A stretch of 64,000 bases of DNA, from contig NZ_CP168219.1 in assembly GCF_041714655.1 (NCBI RefSeq), positions 186,001-250,000 of the forward strand, given 5' to 3'. The DNA comes from Pseudoroseicyclus_A sp041714655 (lineage in GTDB: Bacteria; Pseudomonadota; Alphaproteobacteria; Rhodobacterales; Rhodobacteraceae). Below the pieces are notes generated by a model that searched no databases, was not told where the DNA came from, and was given only the letters and a program-made list of their open reading frames with translations. This document shows positions 28,719-36,954 of this stretch, piece by piece. The position numbers and the translations under genes were made by a program. Position 1 is the stretch's first letter, and the number at the start of each line of letters is the position of its first letter.

Positions 28719-29741
28719 ATGGGCTACAGAATCGCTGTCGCCGGCGCCACGGGCAACGTGGGCCGCGAAATGCTCAACATCCTCGCCGAGCGGGAATTCC
28801 CCGCCGACGAGGTCACGGCGCTTGCCAGCCGCAAGTCGCTGAACACCGAAGTGAGCTACGGCGACAAGACCCTGAAGACCAAGGACCTCGATACCTTCGA
28901 CTTCACCGGCTACGACATCGCGCTCTTCGCCATCGGCTCGGAGGCGACGAAGCAATACGCGCCCAAGGCCGCCGCTGCCGGCTGCGTGGTGATCGATAAC
29001 TCTTCGCTCTACCGCTACGACCCCGACGTGCCGCTGATCGTGCCCGAGGTGAACCCCCAGGCCGTGCACGGCTATTCCAAGAAGAACATCATCGCCAACC
29101 CCAACTGCTCCACGGCGCAGATGGTGGTGGCGCTGAAGCCGCTGCACGACCGCGCGACGATCAAGCGGGTGGTGGTCTCGACCTACCAGTCCGTCTCCGG
29201 CGCCGGGAAGGAGGGGATGGACGAGCTCTGGGACCAGACGAAGAGCATCTACAACCCGACCGACAGCAAGCCGCCGAAGAAGTTCACCAAGCAGATCGCC
29301 TTCAACGTCATCCCCCATATCGACGTCTTCATGGACTCCGGCGAGACCAAGGAAGAGTGGAAGATGGTGGCGGAGACGAAGAAGATCGTCGATCCCAAGA
29401 TCAAGGTGACGGCCACCTGCGTGCGGGTGCCGGTCTTCGTCGGCCATTCGGAATCGATCAACATCGAGACCGAGGATTTCCTCGACGAGGACGAGGCCCG
29501 CGACATCCTGCGGGAATCGCCGGGCATCATGGTCGTCGACAAGCGCGAGGACGGCGGCTACGTGACGCCGATCGAATGCGTCGGCGATTTCGCGACCTAT
29601 ATCAGCCGCATCCGCCAGGATTCGACGATCGATAACGGCCTGAACTTCTGGTGCGTCTCCGACAACCTGAGGAAGGGCGCGGCGCTCAACGCCGTGCAGA
29701 TCGCCGAGCTCCTCGGGCGGGAGTGCCTGAAGAAGGGCTGA
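28719..29741 (+). CDS. asd: Aspartate-semialdehyde dehydrogenase
   Basis: Reduces aspartyl phosphate to aspartate semialdehyde in the lysine, threonine and methionine pathway. The 340 residues include the nucleotide motif AVAGATGNVGREML, VVIDNSS and the active-site C130 in NPNCSTAQM. AGGAGAGGAC precedes the ATG. A GC-rich hairpin follows at 29752-29775. Confidence 0.96.
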   Translation: MGYRIAVAGATGNVGREMLNILAEREFPADEVTALASRKSLNTEVSYGDKTLKTKDLDTFDFTGYDIALFAIGSEATKQYAPKAAAAGCVVIDNSSLYRYDPDVPLIVPEVNPQAVHGYSKKNIIANPNCSTAQMVVALKPLHDRATIKRVVVSTYQSVSGAGKEGMDELWDQTKSIYNPTDSKPPKKFTKQIAFNVIPHIDVFMDSGETKEEWKMVAETKKIVDPKIKVTATCVRVPVFVGHSESINIETEDFLDEDEARDILRESPGIMVVDKREDGGYVTPIECVGDFATYISRIRQDSTIDNGLNFWCVSDNLRKGAALNAVQIAELLGRECLKKG

Positions 29742-29751
29742 GTGATCAGGC

Positions 29752-29775
29752 GGGGCCGGCCAGACGGGCGGCCCC
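29752..29775. terminator. Hairpin between convergent asd and RHH genes
   Basis: GGGGCCG (29752-29758) pairs perfectly with CGGCCCC (29769-29775) around a 10-nt loop. No clear T-run follows. It may end transcription from both sides. Confidence 0.45.
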
Positions 29776-29783
29776 GGACAACC

Positions 29784-30227
29784 TCACCAATCGGGCTCGA
29801 TCAGAACGATATCTTCCTCCTCTTCCTGCGGCAGGGCGCCGGGGCGCAAACCCGGGCCGGGGAGGGGGCGGCCGAACTGCCGTTCGAGCCGCGCATGTCG
29901 CATCCCGAGCCGGGAGGCGCGCACGATCTTGCCGCCGGTGGGATGATGAAAAAGCGCGTAGCCGCCGCCCCCGGTGCCCCGAAGCGCGAAGCCGAGCCGC
30001 ATCAGACGGGCTTGCAGCTCTTCCCAGCTCCTCGCGCCCTTGATGACGGGCGCAAGGCGCTCCTTGAGCGCCCGGATGCGCGCCTCGGCCGGGTCATCCG
30101 CCTCGTGCGAGAGGTGCTGCGCCAACACCCTCCCGATCCAGGCATCGAGGCTCAGCCCCTCCGCCGCTGCCAGCCGGACGGCAGCCCTGTGAAGATCGTC
30201 GGGAATCGCCAAGGTCACCTGTCCCAT
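29784..30227 (-). CDS. Unknown protein: ribbon-helix-helix-like N-terminus, relaxase-tail-like C-terminus
   Basis: A 147-residue protein I cannot name. Residues 1-40 (QVTLAIPDDLHRAAVRLAA then LSLDAWIGRVLAQHL) look like a ribbon-helix-helix DNA-binding fold. Residues 65-115 (SWEELQARLMRLGFALR, GGGYALFHHPTGGKIVRAS, LERQFGRP) resemble the short domain found at the C-termini of some plasmid relaxases. The tail is acidic (EEEEED). No mobilisation genes are nearby. Confidence 0.65.
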   Translation of the reverse strand: MGQVTLAIPDDLHRAAVRLAAAEGLSLDAWIGRVLAQHLSHEADDPAEARIRALKERLAPVIKGARSWEELQARLMRLGFALRGTGGGGYALFHHPTGGKIVRASRLGMRHARLERQFGRPLPGPGLRPGALPQEEEEDIVLIEPDW

Positions 30228-30282
30228 GCCGCCCAGACTGGCCGGTCATGGTTACCAAAGCCTTGACGCCGCAGCGCCCGTC

Positions 30283-30933
30283 TCAGACCGGCTCGAAGGT
30301 CCCCGTCGCGCTGACATACTGGTGCAGCCCGCCCTCGCCGATATGCGTCCAGAGCCCGTGCAGGCTCAGCCGCTCGGCCTCCACCGCCTCCTTCACGAAG
30401 GGGAAGGTCATGAGGTTCTCGAGGCTCACCAGCACCGCCTCATGCTCCAGCGCGATCATGCCCTGCTCGCCGCCGATCCTGTCCTTCACCCGTTCGTAGC
30501 CGGGGCGGAGGATGTCGAGCCAGCGGCCGATGAAGCTCGTCTTCTCCTCGAGGTCAGGCGCCTGGCCGGAGCACATGGCATGCCCGCCCTCGACGCCGCC
30601 GCAGTTGGAATGGCCGAGGACCACGATCTGCGTCACGCCGAGATGCGTCACCGCATATTCCACCGCCGCCGAGGTCCCGTGGTGGTCGCCGTCCGGCGCG
30701 AAGGCCGGCACGAGATTGGCGATGTTGCGGTGGATGAAGAACTCCCCCTGATCGGCCCCGAAGATCGAGGTGACATGCACGCGGCTGTCGCAGCAGGAGA
30801 TGACCATCGCCCGCGGCCGCTGCCCCTCAGCCGCGAGGCGCCGGTACCAGGCGCGGTTCTCGGCATAGGTCGTGGCCTTCCAGCCGTGATAGCGGCGGAC
30901 GAGATACTCGGGGAGCGGTTCGGTCTCGATCAT
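30283..30933 (-). CDS. Beta-class carbonic anhydrase
   Basis: Interconverts carbon dioxide and bicarbonate. The 216-residue protein shows zinc ligands C48 (CCDSR, with the Asp49-Arg51 dyad), H108 and C111 (GHSNCGG). ATG 30933 is preferred by family length; upstream TTG 30969 and ATG 30966 are possible but add an arginine-rich stretch. Confidence 0.92.
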   Translation of the reverse strand: MIETEPLPEYLVRRYHGWKATTYAENRAWYRRLAAEGQRPRAMVISCCDSRVHVTSIFGADQGEFFIHRNIANLVPAFAPDGDHHGTSAAVEYAVTHLGVTQIVVLGHSNCGGVEGGHAMCSGQAPDLEEKTSFIGRWLDILRPGYERVKDRIGGEQGMIALEHEAVLVSLENLMTFPFVKEAVEAERLSLHGLWTHIGEGGLHQYVSATGTFEPV

Positions 30934-31062
30934 GAGACAGTATCTAGCGCGAGGGCGGATCGGCATCAATTGCGCGCATTAAAGACCGAGCTTGCCTCAC
31001 TCATTCAATAACTTCGACACAATTGCCGCTCAAAAGAGGTCGTCGAGAGTGAGGTGAGAGAG

Positions 31063-31482
31063 ATGATGCAGAGCCACGCCATGCCCCAGCCGGCCAGAAA
31101 ACCCGCTCAGGTGAGCTGGATCGACCCCAGTGAAGTCGCCCGGATCGACCCGGCCCCGCTGCTGCGCCTGCAAGGCGGGCTCGGCCCGCAGCTGACCGCC
31201 GATCTCCTCCGCCGCACGCGCGAGGATCTCGCCTATCTCACCGCCTCGGCCCGCGCCGCGCAGGAGATGGGCGACAACGCCACGCTGGCGCGCTTCGGCC
31301 GCCGCATCGAGGTGCTGGCGCTGCAGATCGGCATGCGCACGCTCCGCCGCGCCGCCGCCAACCTCGCCAATTGCGCCGACGGGCTCGACCCGCATGCGCT
31401 CGCGGCGACCTTCGCGCGGCTCGAGCGCCTGGCGCAGAGCGCCGTGCAGAGCATCGGCGCCGTGCGGATCTCGGATCTCTGA
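31063..31482 (+). CDS. Small helical protein of unknown function
   Basis: A 139-residue protein with no signal or membrane segment. Most of it is predicted helix (DLAYLTASARAAQEMGDN, ARFGRRIEVLALQIGMRTLRR, ALAATFARLERLAQSAVQSI), which would suit a four-helix bundle such as a histidine phosphotransfer fold. The expected phosphorylatable histidine is not visible, so that is speculative. ATG 31063 has GAGG eight bases upstream; a GTG at 31054 is possible. Confidence 0.6.
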   Translation: MMQSHAMPQPARKPAQVSWIDPSEVARIDPAPLLRLQGGLGPQLTADLLRRTREDLAYLTASARAAQEMGDNATLARFGRRIEVLALQIGMRTLRRAAANLANCADGLDPHALAATFARLERLAQSAVQSIGAVRISDL

Positions 31483-31607
31483 CCCCTGTCGCCGGCCCGC
31501 TCCCGGGCCTGTGACGCTCCTCCGCCGAAGCTGACGCCGGGCTGCCCTTGCGGGCCGCCGGCGCCGGGCTAGGGTGGCGGCAGTCTTCACTGCCCCCCGG
31601 AGCCCCC

Positions 31608-32990
31608 ATGCCCCTCACCTTCGCCGCCCCCACCGACAAAGCCCTGCCGCTGACCCTCCTCGCGCCCGAGGCGCTGGAGGAGGGCCTCGCCGCCCTGCCG
31701 AAGGCCGCCGCCGACTGGGCGCGCGGCGCGGGCTTTGCCAGCAAGGCGGGCGAGGTGCTGCTGCTGCCGGGCGAGGGAGGCGCCCCCGCCGGCGCGCTCG
31801 TCGGCCTCGGCGATTCCAAGGCGCGCGCCCGCGGCCGCTTTCTCGCCGCTGCCGCCCGCCGCCGCCTGCCGGAGGGGATCTTCGCCGTCGCCTCGGCGCC
31901 GGAGGGCACCGACCTCACCGAATTCGCGCTCGGCTGGCTGCTCGAGGGCTACCGCTTCACCCGCTACAAATCCGCCGCCGCGCCCAAGGCGGCGCTGGTC
32001 GCGCCCGAGGGCGTCGACGCCGCCCTCATCGAGGCGACGGCGGAGGCGGAGGCGCTGGTCCGCGATCTCATCAACACCCCCGCCGCCGACATGGGCCCGG
32101 CGGAGCTGGAGGCCGCCGTCCGGGCGCTGGGCGAGAAGCACGGGGCGAAGGTCGCTGCGACCACGGGCGCCAAGCTCCTCGAAGAGAACTTCCCGATGAT
32201 CCACGCCGTCGGCCGGGCGGCGACCGAGGCGCGGGCGCCGCGGCTGATCGAGCTCACCTGGGGCAGCGAGGGGCCGGCGCTGACCCTCGTCGGCAAGGGC
32301 GTCTGCTTCGACACCGGCGGGCTCGACCTGAAGCCCGCCGCATCCATGGGCCTGATGAAGAAGGACATGGGCGGCGCGGCCAACGTCCTCGGCCTCGCCA
32401 GCCTCATCATGGCGACGGGGCAGAAGATCCGCCTTCGCGTGCTGATCCCGGCCGTGGAGAATGCCGTCTCCGCCGACAGCTTCCGCCCGCAGGACGTGCT
32501 GACGGCGCGCAACGGACTCACGGTCGAGATCAACAACACCGATGCCGAGGGGCGGCTGGTGCTGGCCGATGCGCTGGCGCTGGCGGCGGAGGATCCGGCG
32601 GCGCTGACCATCTCGATGGCCACGCTCACCGGTGCCGCCCGCGTGGCGCTCGGCCCCGACCTCGCGCCCTTCTATGCGAGCGAGGATGCGCTGGCGACGG
32701 CGCTCTCCGCCGCCGCCGCAAGGGTCGCCGACCCGGTCTGGCGCCTGCCGTTCCACGAGCCCTACGAGACGCTGATCGAGCCCGGCATCGCCGATCTCGA
32801 CAATGCGCCGAAGGGCGGCATGGCGGGCTCGATCACCGCCGCGCTCTTCCTCCGCCGCTTCGCGCCGGAGCGCTACATGCATTTCGACATCTACGGCTGG
32901 ACGGCGACTGCCGCCCCCGCCCGCCCCGTCGGCGGCGCCGGCCAGGGCTGGCGGGCGCTCTTCGCGGCGCTGCCGGAGCTGCTCGGGTGA
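31608..32990 (+). CDS. M17 leucyl aminopeptidase family protein
   Basis: A 460-residue two-metal cytosolic aminopeptidase. The metal and catalytic motifs GKGVCFDTGGLDLKP and NTDAEGRLVLADAL (from about residue 309) are intact. The length is between PepB and PepA types. The stop overlaps the start of the NlpC/P60 gene (GTGA), suggesting coordinated use in peptide turnover. Confidence 0.92.
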   Translation: MPLTFAAPTDKALPLTLLAPEALEEGLAALPKAAADWARGAGFASKAGEVLLLPGEGGAPAGALVGLGDSKARARGRFLAAAARRRLPEGIFAVASAPEGTDLTEFALGWLLEGYRFTRYKSAAAPKAALVAPEGVDAALIEATAEAEALVRDLINTPAADMGPAELEAAVRALGEKHGAKVAATTGAKLLEENFPMIHAVGRAATEARAPRLIELTWGSEGPALTLVGKGVCFDTGGLDLKPAASMGLMKKDMGGAANVLGLASLIMATGQKIRLRVLIPAVENAVSADSFRPQDVLTARNGLTVEINNTDAEGRLVLADALALAAEDPAALTISMATLTGAARVALGPDLAPFYASEDALATALSAAAARVADPVWRLPFHEPYETLIEPGIADLDNAPKGGMAGSITAALFLRRFAPERYMHFDIYGWTATAAPARPVGGAGQGWRALFAALPELLG

Positions 32991-33802
32991 GCGCCCCCGG
33001 GTCCATCCCCCGGGCCATGCTCGTCCGCCAGTCCGTTGCCGGGCTGATGTCCGAGCACGGCCGCGCCCGGCTCCGCGAGCTGGTCTTCGGCGAGGGCTTT
33101 CGCGAGCTCCGCCGGGAGGACGGCTGGTCCTTCGGCGAGGCCGAGCGGGACAGCTATCCCGGCTGGATCCGCTGCGAGCACCTCGGCGAGACCGGCCGCC
33201 AGACCCCCACCCACCGGGTGCGCGTGGCACGGAGCTACGCCTTCGGTCAGCCCGATCTGAAGGCGCCGGACGAGCCGCTCCTCCTCTCCTTCGGCGCGCG
33301 GGTGGAGGTGTTCAACACCCATGAAGACAAGAGCGGCGTCCGCTGGGCGGAGATCGCGGATTTCCGCGAGTACGACCCCGAGCTCGACACCAAGCCCGGC
33401 TGCTACTACGTGCCCGCGCCGCATCTCGCCCCGCTGGACGAGCCGGAGACAGACCCCGCCGCCGTCGCCGAGCTTCTGATCGGCACGCCCTATCTCTGGG
33501 GCGGCAATTCCGCCTATGGGGTGGATTGCTCCGGCCTCGTCCAGATGGCGCTCCTCGCCTGCGGCATCCCCTGCCCGGGCGACAGCGATCAGCAGGAGGC
33601 GCTGGGCGCCCCCGCCACCGGCGCGCAGCAGCGGGGCGACCTGATCTTCTGGGAGGGCCATGTCGCCATGGCGCTGGACGAGACCCGGATGATCCACGCC
33701 AATGCCCATCACATGGAGGTGGCGATCGAGCCCACGGCCGAGGCCGAGGCGCGCATTCTCGCCAAGGGCAGCGGGCCGGTGATCGCGCGGCGCCGGCTCT
33801 AG
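32987..33802 (+). CDS. NlpC/P60-family cell-wall peptidase (C40)
   Basis: A 271-residue C40 peptidase predicted to cut peptidoglycan stem peptides. The C-terminal catalytic domain holds Cys near residue 180 (YGVDCSGLVQ) and His near 225 (EGHVAMAL). The N-terminal half resembles a bacterial SH3-type region. It starts with GTG overlapping the aminopeptidase stop, which implies coupling with recycling of the released peptides. No signal peptide is apparent. Confidence 0.85.
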   Translation: MSAPGSIPRAMLVRQSVAGLMSEHGRARLRELVFGEGFRELRREDGWSFGEAERDSYPGWIRCEHLGETGRQTPTHRVRVARSYAFGQPDLKAPDEPLLLSFGARVEVFNTHEDKSGVRWAEIADFREYDPELDTKPGCYYVPAPHLAPLDEPETDPAAVAELLIGTPYLWGGNSAYGVDCSGLVQMALLACGIPCPGDSDQQEALGAPATGAQQRGDLIFWEGHVAMALDETRMIHANAHHMEVAIEPTAEAEARILAKGSGPVIARRRL

Positions 33803-33877
33803 CGGCGCGCTCGCCTTCGGGGAGCGCGAGGGGCAGACAGCCCCTCGCTCCTGCGCTCTCGACCCGCGCTGACGTTG

Positions 33878-34219
33878 TTAGTCGACGACCCTCAGCCGCC
33901 GCGGCTCCAGCACCTTCAGGACCTGGGCGAGATCGTTGCCGCGCTTGAGCACCTGACCTTCCGGCCCGAGCACCGCATATTGGCCCTGACGGAGGCGCAG
34001 CCGGGGGCGCTTCTCGATCCGGTAGACCGGATGTTCGGCGGTGCGGCGGAAGACGGAGAAGACGGCGACCTCGCGGAGGCAGGAGATCCCGTAGTCGCGC
34101 CATTCGCCGGCGGCGACCATGCGGCCGTAGAGCGACAGGATGGGCCCGAGCTCCGTGCGGTGAAACGACACCTGATCGGCGGTGATGAGGAAGCTCTGAC
34201 CGGGCGGCGCCATGTTCAT
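33878..34219 (-). CDS. DUF2794-family protein
   Basis: A 113-residue conserved alphaproteobacterial protein. Recognised by FHRTELGPILSLYGRMVAAG then EWRDYGIS, AVFSVFRRTAEHPVYRIEKRP and the final LKRGNDLAQVLKVLEPR. No function is known. It is alone on its strand, convergent with the NlpC/P60 gene. Confidence 0.82.
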   Translation of the reverse strand: MNMAPPGQSFLITADQVSFHRTELGPILSLYGRMVAAGEWRDYGISCLREVAVFSVFRRTAEHPVYRIEKRPRLRLRQGQYAVLGPEGQVLKRGNDLAQVLKVLEPRRLRVVD

Positions 34220-34440
34220 GCGCCCAGACTTGCGCTCGCGGCAGCGAAAATCAAGGCCGGCCCGTCATGGTGAGCGGGCGGTTATCCTCAAAGACCTCGG
34301 GAAAGCCGGAATCTCCACCCGGGCGCGCCGCGAATCTGCCGCGTTCGGCGGGCAAGAGAGGGTCAGGCGACAGGCAGCGTGCCCCTTTCATCTTTGCCCC
34401 CACCCGTGACGGGGGCGCGCTGCCTGGAGCCCTTTCCCCC

Positions 34441-34782
34441 TCAGCCGCAGGAAATCCGGGCGATCCGCCCCGGGCCCTCGACCGCCGGTTCGATATGGAA
34501 GTCGATCCGTGCCGGGATCACGTCGGCGCTCGGCCGGTCGCCGGGGTCGAGGACCTGCACGGGGGAGAGGATCAGCACCCGCTCGAGCGCGCGCCTGTCC
34601 TGGCCGATGAGCCCGGCATGGGCGCCGGCGTTGCAGGTATCGACCTCGGGCAGGGGCGGGCCGGAGGGGATGGCGGCGCCACCGGCACCGCCGAGCGGCC
34701 CCCCGCCCCCCGCGCAGCCGGCGAGCGCGAGGAGCACGGCGGGCGCCAGAAGCGCGAGCCGGGGGCGCCGCCGGAGGCTCAT
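34441..34782 (-). CDS. I78-family peptidase-inhibitor-like lipoprotein
   Basis: A 113-residue exported protein with a lipobox (LLALAGC). The mature part, beginning at CNAGAHAGLIGQ and ending RIARISCG, fits the I78 elastase-inhibitor fold: paired cysteines at either end, an arginine before the reactive region and a terminal SCG. The start overlaps the stop of a second such gene (ATGA). The role is probably protection against periplasmic or external proteases. Confidence 0.75.
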   Translation of the reverse strand: MSLRRRPRLALLAPAVLLALAGCAGGGGPLGGAGGAAIPSGPPLPEVDTCNAGAHAGLIGQDRRALERVLILSPVQVLDPGDRPSADVIPARIDFHIEPAVEGPGRIARISCG

Positions 34783-35072
34783 CCGCAGGAGACCCGGGTG
34801 ACCACGCCGGCCTCGTCCAGCAGCACGTTGAGCCGACCGGCCATGAACTCCTCCGTGATGATGGCGTCGGGCTCGAGGATCCGCGCCGTGCCATCGGCCA
34901 CCCGCGCCGCGAGCGCGGCCTCGGCCTCGGCCTTGGTAGCGCCGAGCAGCGCCTGGCTCTCGACGGCGCCGCAGGCCTCGAGATCCTCGGCCGGGGGCAC
35001 ATCCTGAGGCGGCGGCGTGCAGGCGGCCAGCGACAGGGCGAGAAGCGGGGCGGCGAAGGAGAGGCGAAGCAT
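34779..35072 (-). CDS. I78-family peptidase-inhibitor-like lipoprotein (tandem partner)
   Basis: A 97-residue exported protein (LRLSFAAPLLALSLAAC lipobox). The mature domain EACGAVESQALLGATKAEAE then GRLNVLLDEAGVVTRVSCG matches the I78 pattern, like its downstream partner. ATG 35072 is preferred because AAAGGA lies six bases upstream; ATG 35087 overlaps that Shine-Dalgarno. Confidence 0.78.
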   Translation of the reverse strand: MLRLSFAAPLLALSLAACTPPPQDVPPAEDLEACGAVESQALLGATKAEAEAALAARVADGTARILEPDAIITEEFMAGRLNVLLDEAGVVTRVSCG

Positions 35073-35132
35073 GGCGAGTCCTTTCATGTCATCTTCGGCG
35101 AATAGCGCGAGCGCGGCCCGGACGGTTCCATA

Positions 35133-35864
35133 TCACATGTTCGCCCAGCCGCCGTCGATCACATGCGCGACGCCGGTGACATAGGCGCTCTCGTCAGAGG
35201 CGAGCCAGACGGCCAGCGCCGCAATCTCTTCCGGCCGGGCGATACGGCCCATCGGCTGGCGGGCGGTGAAGGCGGCGCGGGCGGCGGCGGCGTCTCCCGT
35301 CGCGTCCAGCCGCGCCTGCAGCGAGGGGCTTTCCACCGTGCCGGGGCAGATGGCATTGGCGCGGATGCCGGCGGTCACGAAATCGGCGGCGATGCTCTTC
35401 GTCAGCCCGATGACCCCGGCCTTGCTGGCGCCATAGGCGAAGCGCGCCGGCGCCGCGATGACCGAGGAGGCGACGGAGGACATGTTGAGGATCGACCCGC
35501 CGCCGGCGGCGATCATCCCGGGCAGGAATGCCCGGCACATCCGGTACATGGCGGTGAGGTTGAGCTCTAGCGTGCTCTGCCATTGCTCCTCGTCGCACTC
35601 GAGGATCGTGCCATGGGCGACGACGCCCGCGCAGTTGAAAAGGACATCGGGCGTCATCTCGGCGGCGAGGGCGGTGACGGCTTCGCGGTCGGTGACGTCG
35701 AGCCGGCGCGTCGCGAGCCCGTCGAGCGTGGCGAGGGCCTCCGCGTTCACGTCGGTCGCCAGCACGTCGGCCCCCTCGCCGGCCATGGCCAGCGCCGTCG
35801 CGCGGCCGATGCCCTGGCCCGCCGCCGTCACCAGCGCCCGCTTGCCGCTCAATCTGCCTGCCAT
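35133..35864 (-). CDS. SDR-family oxidoreductase, BDH2-like
   Basis: A 243-residue classical short-chain dehydrogenase. TAAGQGIG (13-20) binds the dinucleotide, an NAD-preferring D follows in ATDVN, NCAG is at 77-80, and Ser129/130, Tyr144 and Lys148 (YGASK) form the active site. The N-terminus and TAAGQGIG resemble 3-hydroxybutyrate dehydrogenase type 2 and ketodeoxyfuconate dehydrogenases. GGAG lies eight bases before ATG 35864. It is divergent from the lyase operon. Confidence 0.87.
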   Translation of the reverse strand: MAGRLSGKRALVTAAGQGIGRATALAMAGEGADVLATDVNAEALATLDGLATRRLDVTDREAVTALAAEMTPDVLFNCAGVVAHGTILECDEEQWQSTLELNLTAMYRMCRAFLPGMIAAGGGSILNMSSVASSVIAAPARFAYGASKAGVIGLTKSIAADFVTAGIRANAICPGTVESPSLQARLDATGDAAAARAAFTARQPMGRIARPEEIAALAVWLASDESAYVTGVAHVIDGGWANM

Positions 35865-35950
35865 CGGATGCGCTCCCCCCAGGGGGCCCGATCCGGCCCT
35901 CCGGCGCCAGTCTGCCATGGCGGCGGCGGGCCCGCCAGCGGCGGGTCAGC

Positions 35951-36010
35951 TTGACTTCCCCGCCTCGGCCCGTCATCTTTCGCAACGAGAAAAGATTTTC
36001 GCCAAACGAA
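35951..36010 (+). promoter_or_regulatory. Promoter with tandem TTCGC operator (lyase gene)
   Basis: A TTGACT -35 (35951-35956) and weak -10 (about 35974-35979) are followed directly by two 13-bp operator palindromes: TTCGCAACGAGAA (35979-35991) and TTCGCCAAACGAA (35998-36010). Their centres are 19 bp apart. The second ends 16 bp before the ATG. The same unit occurs at four other island promoters. Confidence 0.65.
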
Positions 36011-36026
36011 AAATGGGGAGGAAGAC

Positions 36027-36809
36027 ATGCGCATTGGCAAGCAGGATCAAGCGTTTACGGCCATCTGTGCCTCGGATGCCGAAAGCGTCACCGTGCGCGG
36101 GCTCGACCTGTGTTCGGAGCTGATCGGCAAGATCGGCTTCACCGACTACTTCTGGCTGCTCGTCCTCGGCGACAAGCCGACCGAGGCGCAGCGCGGCATG
36201 ACCGACGCCTGCCTCGTCGCCATCGCCGAACACGGGCTCGTGCCCTCCGTGCAGGCCGCGCGGATGACGCTCGCCGCCGGGCCGGACGCCTGGCAGGGCG
36301 CCATTTCCGCCGGTCTCCTCGGCATGGGGACGGTCGTCGCCGGCTCCTCCGAGGTGGCCGGGCGCTATCTGGTGGAGGTCCATAAGGAGTGGAAGAGCTC
36401 CGGCCGCTCGCTCGACGAGGTCTGCATCGAGAGCCTCGAAGGCCTCAAGGCCGCGAAGAAGAAGGTCCCCGGGCTCGGCCATCCGCAGCATTCGGACGGC
36501 GACCCCCGCGCCCATGCGCTGGCCGCCGAGGCCGAGCGGCTGGGCGTGAAGGGCGAGTATTTCGCCGTGCTCGAATGCCTGGCCGAGCACGCGCCGAAGA
36601 TCATCAACCGGCCGTTGCCGATCAACGTCTCGGGCGCGATCCCGGCGGCGATGCTCGATGCGGGCTGGCCGATCGAGGCGATGAAGGGCGTGCCGCTCCT
36701 CGCCCGCGCCGCGGGGCTTGTGGCGCATCTCTTCGAGGAATCGCAGCGTTCCATCGGCTTCATCATGTCGAACCACGCCGATCAGGCGATCAGCTACGAC
36801 GGCAAGTGA
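36027..36809 (+). CDS. Citrate-synthase-fold lyase (citryl-CoA lyase-like)
   Basis: A 260-residue short member of the citrate synthase superfamily, closest in character to citryl-CoA lyase-like proteins. VPGLGHPQHSDGDPRAHAL corresponds to the catalytic His/DPR region of citrate synthase. Where citrate synthase has its catalytic Asp this protein reads LPINVSGAI, so the chemistry may differ. GGGGAGGAAG precedes the ATG. Control by the tandem operator links it to the island. It may cleave a CoA ester made by the CoA-transferase. Confidence 0.75.
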   Translation: MRIGKQDQAFTAICASDAESVTVRGLDLCSELIGKIGFTDYFWLLVLGDKPTEAQRGMTDACLVAIAEHGLVPSVQAARMTLAAGPDAWQGAISAGLLGMGTVVAGSSEVAGRYLVEVHKEWKSSGRSLDEVCIESLEGLKAAKKKVPGLGHPQHSDGDPRAHALAAEAERLGVKGEYFAVLECLAEHAPKIINRPLPINVSGAIPAAMLDAGWPIEAMKGVPLLARAAGLVAHLFEESQRSIGFIMSNHADQAISYDGK

Positions 36810-36860
36810 GCGGGCCGGCCGCTGCGCGCGCGGCGGCCCCCTGAGCGCGACATCGCGGGT

Positions 36861-36884
36861 GGGGCAGGGCGGAGGCCCTGCCCC
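36861..36884 (+). terminator. Terminator-like hairpin after lyase gene
   Basis: A perfect 9-bp stem GGGGCAGGG (36861-36869)/CCCTGCCCC (36876-36884) with a 6-nt loop. ATTGCG follows without a T-run. It separates the lyase gene from the next SDR gene. Confidence 0.5.
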
Positions 36885-36954
36885 ATTGCGCTCGCGCCGC
36901 GCCCTTGCAACCCTGCGGCGAGACCCCCACCTCGGTCCGATGCAGGAGAAAGCC

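Noticed and set aside
26779..28719. Long in-frame extension upstream of ubiG on the minus strand
   Set aside because: It is antisense to pip and the binding-protein gene and lacks features; ubiG homology begins at ATG 26778.
31574..32986. Extension of the NlpC/P60 frame upstream through the whole aminopeptidase gene
   Set aside because: The extension is Arg/Gly-rich and out of frame with a well-supported M17 gene. The GTG at 32987 with a 4-bp overlap is the natural start.
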